From Latilactobacillus fragifolii (GTDB lineage: Bacteria; Bacillota; Bacilli; Lactobacillales; Lactobacillaceae): 37,400 bases of DNA. Below the pieces are notes generated by a model that was not told the origin of the DNA, did no database searches, and saw only the letters and a program-made list of their open reading frames with translations. The translations under genes and the position numbers were made by a program. Positions 6,450 to 14,299 of the stretch are shown piece after piece (position 1 is the first letter of the stretch; the number at the start of each line of letters is the position of its first letter). The stretch covers positions 1-37,400 of the forward strand of contig NZ_CAJOCF010000010.1 of assembly GCF_905332535.1 (NCBI RefSeq). The letters run 5' to 3'.

Positions 6450-6470
6450 TTTGGACGACTAATTTAACCT
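6439..6470 (+). promoter_or_regulatory. Stem-loop at the end of the small membrane gene
   Basis: AGGTTAATTAGT (6439-6450) pairs with ACTAATTTAACCT (6458-6470) with a single bulge and a 7-nt loop. No T run follows, so it is not a standard terminator. It may stabilise or separate the upstream and downstream mRNA. Confidence 0.4.
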
Positions 6471-6514
6471 CATTGTACCACGAGACATAAAAAATAGAAA
6501 TGAGGATATTTAAC

Positions 6515-6775
6515 ATGAAACCAAACAGTAAATCAGTTAAAGCGCTAAAACAAGTTTTGAATGGCGAAAGTAGTGCGTTCATTCTAGTTGCTACTGGGAT
6601 TAATAATGCTCCTGATGATTCTGAGATAGCATTATCTGGGGATATTTCTAATGTTTTACACATGACTGCACAAATCATTGATGACGTAGCAAGTGCCGCA
6701 CCGGAAAATATTAAGCATGCATATTTAGATTCACTAGATTTTGTCATAAAGAGGGCGAAATATAATGGACAATAA
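6515..6775 (+). CDS. Hypothetical protein, 86 aa
   Basis: I chose ATG 6515 (MKPNSKSVKALKQ) because GAGGA precedes it; an in-frame ATG at 6500 has no ribosome binding site. The protein is soluble and mostly helical, with a central Asp/Ser-rich part. It overlaps the next gene by 11 bases. No family recognised. Confidence 0.65.
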   Translation: MKPNSKSVKALKQVLNGESSAFILVATGINNAPDDSEIALSGDISNVLHMTAQIIDDVASAAPENIKHAYLDSLDFVIKRAKYNGQ

Positions 6776-7034
6776 TTTACAAAGAATTAGACAAACTGAA
6801 TGGCACGCGCCCGAACCAGATGAACCAGCCAATAAAGAGCCAACCAACAAATACTTCTTTATAAAGCTTTCGACTGGTGGATATCAACGTATCCAGTATA
6901 AGGACACTGAACAAGGCGCTCAATCAGCTTTAAAGGACTTGTTAAGAGGCTATGAACTCCAAGATTTGTTAATGGCTGACTGTGATTATACTGCACGAGA
7001 TATTTTAGATCTGTTTAACCCAACGGAGGTTTAA
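6765..7034 (+). CDS. Hypothetical protein, 89 aa
   Basis: A Pro/Glu-rich N terminus (PEPDEPANKEPTNK) is followed by a mixed alpha/beta domain with FFIKLSTGGYQRIQY and an acidic C terminus. It lies directly before the Erf gene, in the place where small recombination accessory proteins often sit. No family recognised. Confidence 0.65.
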   Translation: MDNNLQRIRQTEWHAPEPDEPANKEPTNKYFFIKLSTGGYQRIQYKDTEQGAQSALKDLLRGYELQDLLMADCDYTARDILDLFNPTEV

Positions 7035-7036
7035 AA

Positions 7037-7675
7037 ATGATAACTCAAGAATTAGATACAACCCAAACACCAGAACTAAACAAAGCGCTTTATGAAACCG
7101 CTAAGGTATTTGTACAACCGCCTAAGAACAAAGAGGCACATTACGGTAAATATGCTGATTTAAGCGCAATTGATAAGGCGATACGAGAGGCAATTAAAAA
7201 AGCTGATTCTGGGCTTAGCTTCTATCAAGGGGTTCTAGACAACCAAAATGCAAATGGCAAAGATTCATGCAAGATTTACACAACAATTCGCCATATTAGC
7301 GGAGAGTCACTAACCATTTATGGTGATTCATTTCCAAGAGATGCAAAAATGCAAACTCAAGGTGCCAATGAAACGTATGCAAAAAGAACAAGTTTATGCC
7401 TAGCGTTTGGTGTTGTTGCAGATGATGATGACGATGGACAAGCTGTTGCATTGCTTGATGATTACAAGGCTAAGCAAGAAGAGGCTAGAGAACGAGTTGC
7501 CAAATGGATTACATCCGAGTTTATGAATCTAAAAAAAGACGAAATCGACAAATTACGATTAGTGCTTAAACACAAAGATAAGAAGCCTACTGATCTAACA
7601 TACGCGGAAGTATTTCAGTTAGCTGGGGCACTCAACTTTTATAAATTACAACAAGGTCAATTTGAAGAAAAATGA
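7037..7675 (+). CDS. erf: Erf-family single-strand annealing protein
   Basis: This 212-aa protein should anneal complementary single strands during phage recombination and help circularise or repair genomes. It carries the ERF signatures: an N-terminal KYADLSAIDKAIREA, GLSFYQG, and a conserved GANETYAKRTSLCLAFGV followed by DDDDDG. AGGAGG stands before the ATG. Its partners SSB and RusA are encoded a little further on. The C-terminal third is charged and probably helical. Confidence 0.9.
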   Translation: MITQELDTTQTPELNKALYETAKVFVQPPKNKEAHYGKYADLSAIDKAIREAIKKADSGLSFYQGVLDNQNANGKDSCKIYTTIRHISGESLTIYGDSFPRDAKMQTQGANETYAKRTSLCLAFGVVADDDDDGQAVALLDDYKAKQEEARERVAKWITSEFMNLKKDEIDKLRLVLKHKDKKPTDLTYAEVFQLAGALNFYKLQQGQFEEK

Positions 7676-8343
7676 CGGTCTACGGGAAACTCGGTAAGTA
7701 TTCAAAGCACAAATTAGAAATTGAAACAGATGATGAGCTAGACATCCATAAGATTGGCAAGTACGCCAACGGTCGTCAGGTGTCTGTGAGTGTTGAAATC
7801 GAAGACGGTAGACGTATTAGCCCTGACCAACGCAAAAAGACGTACGCGCTAATTCATGACGTCTGCGACTACTTAGGCTATCCAGACGACGCAATGGAAG
7901 CATGGTTTAAATATCAGTTTATCCAGTATAAAGGCATTGAATGGTTCAGCTTAAGCAACTGCAGCATGTCGCTAGCAACCAGCTATTTAACATTTATCTT
8001 AGATTTTTGTTTTGAGCAGGACATACCATTCAGAACCAAGACATGGGACATGATCCCGACAGATTATCACTTAACACTCCAATGTTTAAAGCATCGCAAG
8101 TGTGTCATCTGCGGTAAACGAGCACAGTTTGCACATGTTAACGCTGTTGGCATGGGTGTTAATCGGAATAAAGTTGACCATCGTGAACGTTATATCATGC
8201 CGCTGTGCAATGACCATCATCATGAACAGCACACTGTGGGGATTAAATCATTCATTAGTTACTACCATATCAAACCGGTTAAACCGGATTTAGAAACATT
8301 GAGAATATTAAAGGTCAGAGGGGATTACGAAGATGCGACGTAA
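7672..8343 (+). CDS. Putative HNH-type nuclease (HNHc_6-like)
   Basis: In this 223-aa protein the C-terminal half holds a zinc/HNH-like region: CVICGKRAQFAHVNAVG, then KVDHRERYIMPLCNDHHHEQH, which gives the Cys pairs and His residues of the fold. The N-terminal half resembles NinB-like recombination proteins (RRISPDQRKKTYALIHDV). It overlaps the Erf stop by four bases (ATGA), so the two are probably coupled. A role in recombination or branched-DNA processing is inferred. Confidence 0.8.
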   Translation: MTVYGKLGKYSKHKLEIETDDELDIHKIGKYANGRQVSVSVEIEDGRRISPDQRKKTYALIHDVCDYLGYPDDAMEAWFKYQFIQYKGIEWFSLSNCSMSLATSYLTFILDFCFEQDIPFRTKTWDMIPTDYHLTLQCLKHRKCVICGKRAQFAHVNAVGMGVNRNKVDHRERYIMPLCNDHHHEQHTVGIKSFISYYHIKPVKPDLETLRILKVRGDYEDAT

Positions 8344-8536
8344 AAGCGATGAAATAGTTGAATCTGTGCATGAAAAGTATTCCATTTTAAAGAAAAAAGA
8401 TTTAAACGCCGCTAATTATTTTCTACTAGCTGCGCATATGTTGGTTAACAGCTACAATAAAACGTCTTTTGGAGAGTATCAAGTATCGCAAGACCTCGAT
8501 TCTGGCGATTTGATATTTACAGCTAGATTCAAATAA
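8333..8536 (+). CDS. Hypothetical protein, 67 aa
   Basis: It overlaps the HNH gene by 11 bases. A basic, helical N-terminal half (SILKKKDLNAANYFLLAAHM) is followed by short strands (GDLIFTARFK). No recognised domain. Confidence 0.65.
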   Translation: MRRKSDEIVESVHEKYSILKKKDLNAANYFLLAAHMLVNSYNKTSFGEYQVSQDLDSGDLIFTARFK

Positions 8537-8547
8537 GGAGGACTCAA

Positions 8548-9231
8548 ATGGATCATAAGGAAGAGCCAAATTACTACGCAATAATTCCAGCAAACGTGCG
8601 ATATGATAAGCGACTGATTCAAGGTGCTAAGTTGCTTTACGGCGAACTAACAGCGCTGAGTAATCAAAAAGGTTACTGCTGGGCTAGTGATACTTACTTT
8701 ATAAAACTGTACAAAGTCAGTAGAAGAACTGTGCAATCGTGGTTTAAATCACTTGAGGACAGCGGTTATATCAGTCGCGAAGTAGTTTACAAGGGCGACA
8801 CCAAAGAAATTGACGCTAGGTATGTACGAATTCTGCATAACCCTAGTGCAGAAAACTGCGTAACCCCTAGTGCAGAAAACTGCACAGTTAATAATACATC
8901 TATTAATAATACAAATAATATAAAACCATTGTCGGGCAAACCCGACCCTATCCCATACGCAGAGATAATCAGCTACTTAAATCAAGCGACTGGTAGGACC
9001 TTCCATAATGTTGAGAAATATAAAAAGTTAATCAGGGCTAGATGGCACGAGAAGGCTACTCTAGAAGATTTTAAGAAGGTCATAGATAACAAGTCTAGTG
9101 AGTGGCTAGGGACTGACATGTCGAAGTATCTAAGGCCTAGTACACTGTTTGGAAATAAGTTTGATGAGTATTTAAACCAAACGAATGCCGCTAAGCAGAA
9201 AGGAGGCTCATATGCAGGAGTTGAATTCTAG
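8548..9231 (+). CDS. Replication initiation protein (HTH plus Phg_2220_C)
   Basis: This 227-aa protein has an N-terminal winged helix (YYAIIPANVRYDKRL, then WASDTYFIKLYKVSRRTVQ and WFKSLEDSGYISRE), as in phage initiators. A low-complexity linker with two PSAENC units follows (about 100-115). The C-terminal phage domain has IISYLNQATGRTFHN, LIRARW and LRPSTLFGNKFDEYL. It probably binds the origin and recruits the helicase with the DnaC-like protein encoded next. The linker DNA holds iterons and an AT-rich stretch (8841-8930), a likely origin. Confidence 0.88.
   Translation: MDHKEEPNYYAIIPANVRYDKRLIQGAKLLYGELTALSNQKGYCWASDTYFIKLYKVSRRTVQSWFKSLEDSGYISREVVYKGDTKEIDARYVRILHNPSAENCVTPSAENCTVNNTSINNTNNIKPLSGKPDPIPYAEIISYLNQATGRTFHNVEKYKKLIRARWHEKATLEDFKKVIDNKSSEWLGTDMSKYLRPSTLFGNKFDEYLNQTNAAKQKGGSYAGVEF
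8841..8930. other. Candidate phage replication origin
   Basis: Two copies of a 19-base repeat beginning CCCTAGTGCAGAAAAC start at 8841 and 8865, 24 bp apart. Each contains an inverted repeat GTGCAG-AAAA-CTGC. About 45 bases follow (8884-8930) that are almost pure A/T, like an unwinding element. Iterons inside an initiator gene followed by an AT-rich stretch resemble lambda ori and several Gram-positive phages. Confidence 0.55.
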
Positions 9232-10048
9232 TTTGGGTAATAGTTTTAGCTTACTTAAAAAGGTTAAGACGCTGCCAACCTTCTGCAGTAAGCACCCAGA
9301 TTGCCACATGATGCAATTAGAAGGGCACGAATCATTCTGCCCCATGTGTGTACGGCAAAACAAATATGAGCGCGATACGGATATCGTGTTGAGAGGTGCG
9401 TGGCAGAGTTACCGCAGAGCATTCCACGGCGTCTTACAGAATGACTCAATATTTGATGATGACGACTTAAAACCGGCGACGTTTGCTAATTATGAAGTCA
9501 TAAAAGGCAGCGAAGCGGAAACCAACTTAAATAAAGCGCGTCACATTGCCGGTCAGTATCTAGACCGCGGGTATAAGGCAAATACAATCATTACGGGTAC
9601 GCCTGGTGTCGGCAAGTCTCACTTAGCTGTATCAATGTTAAAAGCAGTTAACGAGCATATTAAGCCAGATGCCGCGTGCTTGTTCGTCTCGGTTAATGAG
9701 TTGATGCGATTGATTAAGGATTCATTCAGTAATAAGAACAGCCCATTCACCGAGCAACGCATGGTTAAGCTGTTGGGCGGTGTCAGCTTGCTGGTATTAG
9801 ATGATCTAGGCAGTGAAGCATCATTCCAAAGCAACCACCAAGAAGCGAGCGAGTGGGTGCAACAAGTATTGTTTGGCATATTGAACAAACGCAACCGTAC
9901 GATCATCACGACTAATTTAACTAGTGAAGAACTGACGAAGATTTACAATCCAAAACTATTGAGTCGCATGTATAAAGGCGTCGTCAAGAATGACGGTGTT
10001 ATCAAGTTTACCAATGCGACAGATGACAAAAGAAAGGTTGTTTTCTAA
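9212..10048 (+). CDS. DnaC-like helicase loader (AAA+ ATPase)
   Basis: This 278-aa protein has an N-terminal zinc-binding segment (CSKHPDC with a later CPMC). The AAA+ domain has Walker A TGTPGVGKSHLA, Walker B LLVLDDLGSEA, a sensor-like TIITTNLTSEEL and an Arg-containing SRMYKG near the end. It should load the host replicative helicase at the phage origin with the upstream initiator. ATG 9212 follows AAAGGAGG and overlaps the initiator gene by 20 bases. I recognise no phage helicase gene in the window, so host DnaB/DnaC would be used. Confidence 0.9.
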   Translation: MQELNSSLGNSFSLLKKVKTLPTFCSKHPDCHMMQLEGHESFCPMCVRQNKYERDTDIVLRGAWQSYRRAFHGVLQNDSIFDDDDLKPATFANYEVIKGSEAETNLNKARHIAGQYLDRGYKANTIITGTPGVGKSHLAVSMLKAVNEHIKPDAACLFVSVNELMRLIKDSFSNKNSPFTEQRMVKLLGGVSLLVLDDLGSEASFQSNHQEASEWVQQVLFGILNKRNRTIITTNLTSEELTKIYNPKLLSRMYKGVVKNDGVIKFTNATDDKRKVVF

Positions 10049-10179
10049 TGTGCGATCTATGTAAAGACAGAAAGATTATTCATGTAGCACAAGGCTTCGG
10101 CGTGACAGTTAAGCCATGTCCACGATGCAATGCTAATTATAGAAAGGCACAGGGATATGAGACTAGTAATCATGGGTGA
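10048..10179 (+). CDS. Small zinc-ribbon protein, 43 aa
   Basis: The start overlaps the stop of the loader gene (TAATG). The product holds two Cys pairs, CDLC at residues 2-5 and CPRC near 24-27, separated by a short beta segment. This is a minimal zinc ribbon. Similar small proteins are common in phage replication operons; the role is unknown. Confidence 0.7.
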   Translation: MCDLCKDRKIIHVAQGFGVTVKPCPRCNANYRKAQGYETSNHG

Positions 10180-10570
10180 GCCAGTCGCAGCTGGGCGACC
10201 TAGGTTCAGTAGCCGCGGTGGTTTCGCTAAAGCATATGATCCCAAAAAAAGTCGGGATTATAAAAAAATGATTAAAAAACAAACCATGCAGCAGCTGCCA
10301 AGCGACTATGAACCATTTGCTTGCCCGATTGAGGTCGACATAAAGGTCTATCGGTCAATTCAGAAATCAGTTAGCAAGAAAGAGTATGCCAGACGGCTCT
10401 CAAATGACGTTAGACCGACAGTCAAACCTGACGCGGATAATTACATCAAAATCATCTTAGATGGCTTAAACGGGCTTGTATGGCTTGACGATAACCAAAT
10501 AACAGACGTAGCGGCACACAAATATTATTCAGATAATCCAAGAGTGGAGGTTGAAGTTAATGGATCATAA
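10157..10570 (+). CDS. rusA: RusA-type Holliday junction resolvase
   Basis: This 137-aa protein opens with MRLVIMGEPVAAGRPRFSSR, which is the RusA start, and has the acidic catalytic region KPDADNYIKIILDGLNGLVWLDDNQI near residues 90-115. It would cut branched intermediates made by recombination and replication before packaging. I chose ATG 10157 to fit the family start. It overlaps the preceding zinc-ribbon gene in another frame. Confidence 0.9.
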   Translation: MRLVIMGEPVAAGRPRFSSRGGFAKAYDPKKSRDYKKMIKKQTMQQLPSDYEPFACPIEVDIKVYRSIQKSVSKKEYARRLSNDVRPTVKPDADNYIKIILDGLNGLVWLDDNQITDVAAHKYYSDNPRVEVEVNGS

Positions 10571-10772
10571 CGATTTTACAGACGAACAGCAGTTGTTCTA
10601 TACCAACTTAGAAAAATCAGTCGAACTTGCGGGGAATGATTTTGCAACAGGATACAAGACACTTTTAGACATTATTTATTATCGTGTCAATAAAGAGCTA
10701 AGCAACGCATATGAAAACATGCCAGAAGAAGACAGACGAGCAGTTATAGCAGATTACTGTTTGCCATATTAG
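10560..10772 (+). CDS. Hypothetical protein, 70 aa
   Basis: ATG 10560 lies nine bases after GGAGG and overlaps the RusA stop. The product is acidic and helical, with [20 protein letters not shown] and a Tyr-rich middle. No family recognised. An alternative TTG start nine bases upstream overlaps the ribosome binding site. Confidence 0.65.
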   Translation: MDHNDFTDEQQLFYTNLEKSVELAGNDFATGYKTLLDIIYYRVNKELSNAYENMPEEDRRAVIADYCLPY

Positions 10773-10783
10773 GGGGAATGGAA

Positions 10784-11227
10784 ATGATTAACAGAGTAAT
10801 TCTAACAGGACGATTAACGAAAGACCCAGAGCTTAAATACACGTCATCGGGCGCAGCAGTTGGCTCGTTCAACTTAGCTGTTAACCGTCAGTTCACCAAT
10901 GCCAATGGTGATCGTGAAGCGGACTTTATCAACTGTGTTATCTGGCGTAAGTCAGCGGAAAACTTTTCGAACTTCACCCACAAGGGTTCACTAGTCGGAA
11001 TTGATGGGCGCCTACAAACAAGAAACTACGAAAATCAACAAGGCCAACGGATATACGTAACCGAAGTGGTCGTCGATAATTTCAGTCTGTTGGAGTCAAA
11101 AACATCAGGCAGTTCAAACGCAAACCATACGCAAACTGGAAGCAATCAGATACAGAACAAACCTGCAGATAAATTTACAAATAACGGGCAAGCAATCGAT
11201 ATATCAGATGATGACTTGCCATTCTAG
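10784..11227 (+). CDS. ssb: Single-stranded DNA-binding protein
   Basis: This 147-aa protein has the OB fold in residues 1-105, beginning [19 protein letters not shown] and continuing with [19 protein letters not shown] and [16 protein letters not shown]. An Asn/Gln/Ser linker follows, and the protein ends in DDDLPF, the tip that docks replication partners. I chose ATG 10784 over 10778 by family start and by its distance from AGGGGG. It would cover single strands during replication and Erf-mediated annealing. Confidence 0.95.
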   Translation: MINRVILTGRLTKDPELKYTSSGAAVGSFNLAVNRQFTNANGDREADFINCVIWRKSAENFSNFTHKGSLVGIDGRLQTRNYENQQGQRIYVTEVVVDNFSLLESKTSGSSNANHTQTGSNQIQNKPADKFTNNGQAIDISDDDLPF

Positions 11228-11238
11228 GAGGGATAGCC

Positions 11239-11424
11239 ATGTGGCAACTAATTGGAGTAAATAGCGGAAAAGAGTACAAATATCACCGCGAGAAAGAAGC
11301 GCTGTATCGTTTCATGATGCGGCAATGGCCGACAAAGAGCAGAGGGTATAAAAGCAAGTCATATGGCGGTGCAATGCTAAAGAATCGCATGCCGGAACCA
11401 ATGATTATTAGGAGGGTTAAGTGA
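11239..11424 (+). CDS. Basic hypothetical protein, 61 aa
   Basis: AGGAGGG precedes the ATG. The protein is strongly basic (KSRGYKSKSYGGAML, then IRRVK) and may bind nucleic acid, but I recognise no family. Its stop overlaps the next start (TGATG). Confidence 0.65.
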   Translation: MWQLIGVNSGKEYKYHREKEALYRFMMRQWPTKSRGYKSKSYGGAMLKNRMPEPMIIRRVK

Positions 11425-11879
11425 TGGGTGAAAAAGTGAAGTTACCAAGAAACGTTATTGATACATTTAGACCATCGTTAGACTCCCCAGATTACAGAGT
11501 ATTGGGGTCCTTGACACCTATCAGAATTATTTCAGATATGTATAATCGCACATTAAAAGGTATGACAAGTGATGTTGCTGCCTGGTTAGATGACTATGAG
11601 AATCGATGGAAATTAATCGATGCTCTGCGCTACGGCTATGAGCCTGAACCAGAACAGCTTTATTATGTTTGGTTCATTAAAGGTGATAAAAGAAGTTTTC
11701 TGAACGTAAGCAACTTTGACACAATGGTTTTCAGCAGATACGACCAAGGTGAGAATGGGTACCGAACTAAATTTACCATGGACGAAATCGAAGCCATCGA
11801 CCCACGTTATAAGGCGTTTGCTGTACCTGTTGAGGAGGTAGATGGAGACATGAACAAGGAGGGCAAGGCTGATGATTAA
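11424..11879 (+). CDS. DUF1642-like phage protein
   Basis: This 151-aa protein fits the DUF1642 pattern of Gram-positive phages: MGEKVKLPRNVIDTF at the start, then LRYGYEPEPEQLYYVWF, a beta-rich middle and FTMDEIEAIDPRYKAFA. Function unknown. AGGAGGG lies 7 nt before ATG 11424; the GTG at 11421 is a less likely start. Confidence 0.75.
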   Translation: MGEKVKLPRNVIDTFRPSLDSPDYRVLGSLTPIRIISDMYNRTLKGMTSDVAAWLDDYENRWKLIDALRYGYEPEPEQLYYVWFIKGDKRSFLNVSNFDTMVFSRYDQGENGYRTKFTMDEIEAIDPRYKAFAVPVEEVDGDMNKEGKADD

Positions 11880-12273
11880 GTTAACTTTAGATGAGAAATA
11901 CAAAAAATTGGTGAAAGCAGTGACATTTTTAAATCCACCAAGGGTTGAAATATTAATTAATGATTACACTGTGCTAGTAGGTGGACTAGCTAAAGCATGG
12001 TTTAACGATGGAGTGGATTATAATGCTCGGGTAAAAGTCATTGAACGTATCCACAGTGCTGATGGAATTGACTGGATCGCACCTAAATATAAATGGCGAT
12101 TGAAGAGTGAGAAACTTGATACTCAGTATGTATTTACGTCAAATCACGAACACTTCGGTTTTGAAGGCGACATTGATTATGCAGACAGATTAACAGAGTC
12201 AGAGTTTAAAAAACTACTAGATGGCACAGGACTGCCATTTGAAGCTTTTGAAAGGGTGGAAATCGATGAGTAA
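11872..12273 (+). CDS. Hypothetical protein, 133 aa
   Basis: An AAGGAGGG site inside the previous gene serves ATG 11872. The product looks alpha/beta, with WFNDGVDYNARVKVIERIHS and a C-terminal acidic helix. No family recognised. It overlaps the next gene by eight bases. Confidence 0.65.
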   Translation: MIKLTLDEKYKKLVKAVTFLNPPRVEILINDYTVLVGGLAKAWFNDGVDYNARVKVIERIHSADGIDWIAPKYKWRLKSEKLDTQYVFTSNHEHFGFEGDIDYADRLTESEFKKLLDGTGLPFEAFERVEIDE

Positions 12274-12472
12274 CGGAATAAACCGAGATTTTTTCGTGAT
12301 TGATATTTTAGACATGCACCCAACAGACATAAACAAACAATTGAGTGCGTATAGCGGCTTAGTCAACGTCACGCCGATTGGCGAGACGATGCTGCTAATC
12401 GAAAAGATTCCGGATAAAGTGTCATCGTCGATTAGACCTAGTTTGAGCCCTAGAATTGGAGGTTCGTTGTGA
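12266..12472 (+). CDS. Hypothetical protein, 68 aa
   Basis: ATG 12266 lies in the end of the previous gene after AAAGGGTGG. The product begins MSNGINRDFFVIDILDMHPT and has a Ser/Pro/Arg tail. No family recognised. Confidence 0.6.
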   Translation: MSNGINRDFFVIDILDMHPTDINKQLSAYSGLVNVTPIGETMLLIEKIPDKVSSSIRPSLSPRIGGSL

Positions 12473-12723
12473 TGAACGAATGTAAGTATTGCGATTTCGC
12501 AAAAGAATATGAATTTTGGTCAGTTAAGTCATCTACCGGTTCGTTTGACGGTGGTTACACAACTTGCACCCTTGTGAAGGCAACGAAAGATGATAATTCA
12601 GGAGACAAGATTGAACACATCAAAGAAGGCTGTTACTACCTTGAGATGGATGGCGAAGTGACGGGTTATGCCGAAATTAACTATTGCCCAATATGCGGCA
12701 GGAAGCTGGGTGATTCAAAATGA
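12472..12723 (+). CDS. Zinc-binding hypothetical protein, 83 aa
   Basis: The first Cys pair is CKYC near the N terminus; the second is CPICGRKLG at the C terminus, a common ending of phage zinc-ribbon proteins. Two further Cys lie between. It starts in TGATG overlap with the previous gene, with GGAGG upstream. Function unknown. Confidence 0.7.
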   Translation: MNECKYCDFAKEYEFWSVKSSTGSFDGGYTTCTLVKATKDDNSGDKIEHIKEGCYYLEMDGEVTGYAEINYCPICGRKLGDSK

Positions 12724-12887
12724 TTGAATACGCAATCTATAAGGGCGATAAATTCATCGACCAGGGAACAGCTGACTATTTAGCCGATAGATTAGGCGTT
12801 AAACGAGCAACAATCATTTGGTTACAATCACCAACTAACCGTAAGCGTGACAAAGGCAATCGAATGGTTGCTGTAAAGGAGGATTAA
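12720..12887 (+). CDS. Small HTH-like protein, 55 aa
   Basis: ATG 12720 overlaps the previous stop (ATGA). The middle, YLADRLGVKRATIIWLQSP, looks like a minimal helix-turn-helix with a basic tail. DNA binding is a guess. Its end carries the AAGGAGG of the next gene. Confidence 0.6.
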   Translation: MIEYAIYKGDKFIDQGTADYLADRLGVKRATIIWLQSPTNRKRDKGNRMVAVKED

Positions 12888-12890
12888 CAA

Positions 12891-13130
12891 GTGAAACGTA
12901 CAATCGATTTAACTAAGGTAATGCAACACTTGAAAAATAATTTAATACCTGTTTTAGAGTCGATCACAACAGATGGATTTAACGACGAGATAAAGGCGGT
13001 TTTTTTGGAAAAAACAGAAAGGTTGCTGAAAGAAGCATCCACGGAAGAACTGGAAAGATTTATAGCACTGGCAGTTGGAGAGCAAATTATTAATCCGATT
13101 GGCGATTTGGCGAAAAAGGAGGATAAATAG
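12891..13130 (+). CDS. Hypothetical helical protein, 79 aa
   Basis: GTG 12891 lies eight bases after AAGGAGG. The protein is helical and amphipathic (IKAVFLEKTERLLKEAST). It overlaps the next GTG start by one base. No family recognised. Confidence 0.65.
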   Translation: MKRTIDLTKVMQHLKNNLIPVLESITTDGFNDEIKAVFLEKTERLLKEASTEELERFIALAVGEQIINPIGDLAKKEDK

Positions 13131-13303
13131 TGCGAAAAAAAGATAGATACGAAAAGAAACTATGGCGCCGAATATCTCGGCATACTAGGCGGTTTGTCAA
13201 ATATGGCATGCCTAGGATCGCTGGTGGGTGGGCTAAGTATAAGGGCTCTCATAACCAGCAAAGAATGCGAACTAATCAACCGTATTGGAAGGCAAAAAGA
13301 TAA
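13130..13303 (+). CDS. Very basic small protein, 57 aa
   Basis: GTG 13130 follows AAGGAGG. About a third of the residues are Arg or Lys (RKKDRYEKKLWRRISRH), with several aromatic residues. It may bind DNA or RNA. No family recognised. Confidence 0.6.
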   Translation: MRKKDRYEKKLWRRISRHTRRFVKYGMPRIAGGWAKYKGSHNQQRMRTNQPYWKAKR

Positions 13304-13572
13304 TGGCTAAATTATTCCAAAAAGCAAAGCAAATTACCCTTCCAGAAATAATTACTAACACTAAAAGTTGGTTGTCTGATGAAGACATCGATCGTTTCTT
13401 TACAGGGTTAGAAGAAACAGGTGAGCTAACACATAAAGATTCACTAAGGCTGTCAGAGTTATATCTGTATTTATATGACACTTATGGGCAAGAGGCAGTC
13501 GACTACGTTAAATCGATTGACGCTAGTGCAAGGACAATCGAAAAAATGATTAAGCGAGGTAGAATCTATTGA
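13303..13572 (+). CDS. Hypothetical protein, 89 aa
   Basis: ATG 13303 overlaps the previous stop (TAATG), with a weak GGAAGG upstream; TTG 13285 is an alternative start. The product is helical and acidic with a basic end (EKMIKRGRIY). No family recognised. Confidence 0.6.
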   Translation: MAKLFQKAKQITLPEIITNTKSWLSDEDIDRFFTGLEETGELTHKDSLRLSELYLYLYDTYGQEAVDYVKSIDASARTIEKMIKRGRIY

Positions 13573-13760
13573 AATCAAATAAAATTGATAAAATTCTTAC
13601 ATGGGCGTTTGGTGCTCTCACTATTGTCACCGTGGTTATTTTTGTTGCTGGTTTGGTATTACACCAATTAGATGTCTGGGACGTTATTTATTTAGTAGTC
13701 GTAGTGTTAAACGACATTGGTTTGACAATTAATAGTACTCAAGAAGGGTGGAAAAAATGA
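13569..13760 (+). CDS. Small membrane protein, 63 aa
   Basis: TTG 13569 after GAGGT opens a frame with two clear membrane helices (WAFGALTIVTVVIFVAGLV and VWDVIYLVVVVLNDIGLTI) and a short polar tail. Function unknown. Confidence 0.6.
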   Translation: MKSNKIDKILTWAFGALTIVTVVIFVAGLVLHQLDVWDVIYLVVVVLNDIGLTINSTQEGWKK

Positions 13761-13957
13761 CAAAAGTAACAATCTACACTAAAACTGGTAAGCAATGCGA
13801 AATTGAAACTACTGAAAGTCGTAATAGCTTAGCAGAGAGACTCTATAAAGGTTTTAAAAAACGAAGACCTGCTATAGTTTTTAACGGGAAAGATTCAGCA
13901 ACAATTGTCCCTACAACTTCAGTTGACATCATTAGTATTGAGGAGGTATCAGAATGA
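13757..13957 (+). CDS. Hypothetical protein, 66 aa
   Basis: ATG 13757 overlaps the previous stop (ATGA) and follows AAGGGTGG. The product is beta-rich with a basic centre (RLYKGFKKRRPA) and an acidic end. No family recognised. Confidence 0.6.
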   Translation: MTKVTIYTKTGKQCEIETTESRNSLAERLYKGFKKRRPAIVFNGKDSATIVPTTSVDIISIEEVSE

Positions 13958-14154
13958 AAATTGAAGTTGAGTTAGATAAATATCATTTAATAGCAAGCTT
14001 GTTAACGGTGGCTGCTGCGTGTGCAGAGTCTGAGGATCCAGAAACCAACAAAACGGGTAAATTTGTAGAAAAAACTGCTTATGGATTATGGACAGAATTG
14101 CCTAAAGATTACCAACAAGCGGTACGTTTGAGGAATGATAATGGACAACTATGA
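13954..14154 (+). CDS. Hypothetical protein, 66 aa
   Basis: ATGA overlap with the previous gene and a GAGGTA site support the start. A short strand is followed by an Ala-rich helix (LIASLLTVAAACAES). No family recognised. Confidence 0.6.
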   Translation: MKIEVELDKYHLIASLLTVAAACAESEDPETNKTGKFVEKTAYGLWTELPKDYQQAVRLRNDNGQL

Positions 14155-14299
14155 GCAATTAAAGGCTGATAACAAGCGACTTAAAAAGCAGGTGGAAAAG
14201 TTGTCTGCTTACAATTCAGACTTAAAAAATGAACTGGAATTTGCGCAGGCAACAATTCAAAGATTAAAGGAGGCTAATCGTGAGACGGTCAACATTTAA
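14141..14299 (+). CDS. Small coiled-coil protein, 52 aa
   Basis: ATG 14141 starts inside the previous gene. Nearly the whole product is a heptad-patterned helix (LKADNKRLKKQVEKLSAYN onward), so a coiled-coil dimer is expected. It overlaps the start of the ArpU-like gene and may partner with it or simply be coupled to it. Confidence 0.6.
   Translation: MDNYEQLKADNKRLKKQVEKLSAYNSDLKNELEFAQATIQRLKEANRETVNI

Noticed and set aside
8841-8883. Direct repeats as a CRISPR-like array
   Set aside because: There are only two units with a 5-bp gap, inside a coding gene; there are no spacers. They fit iterons better. No CRISPR array or cas gene is seen in the window.
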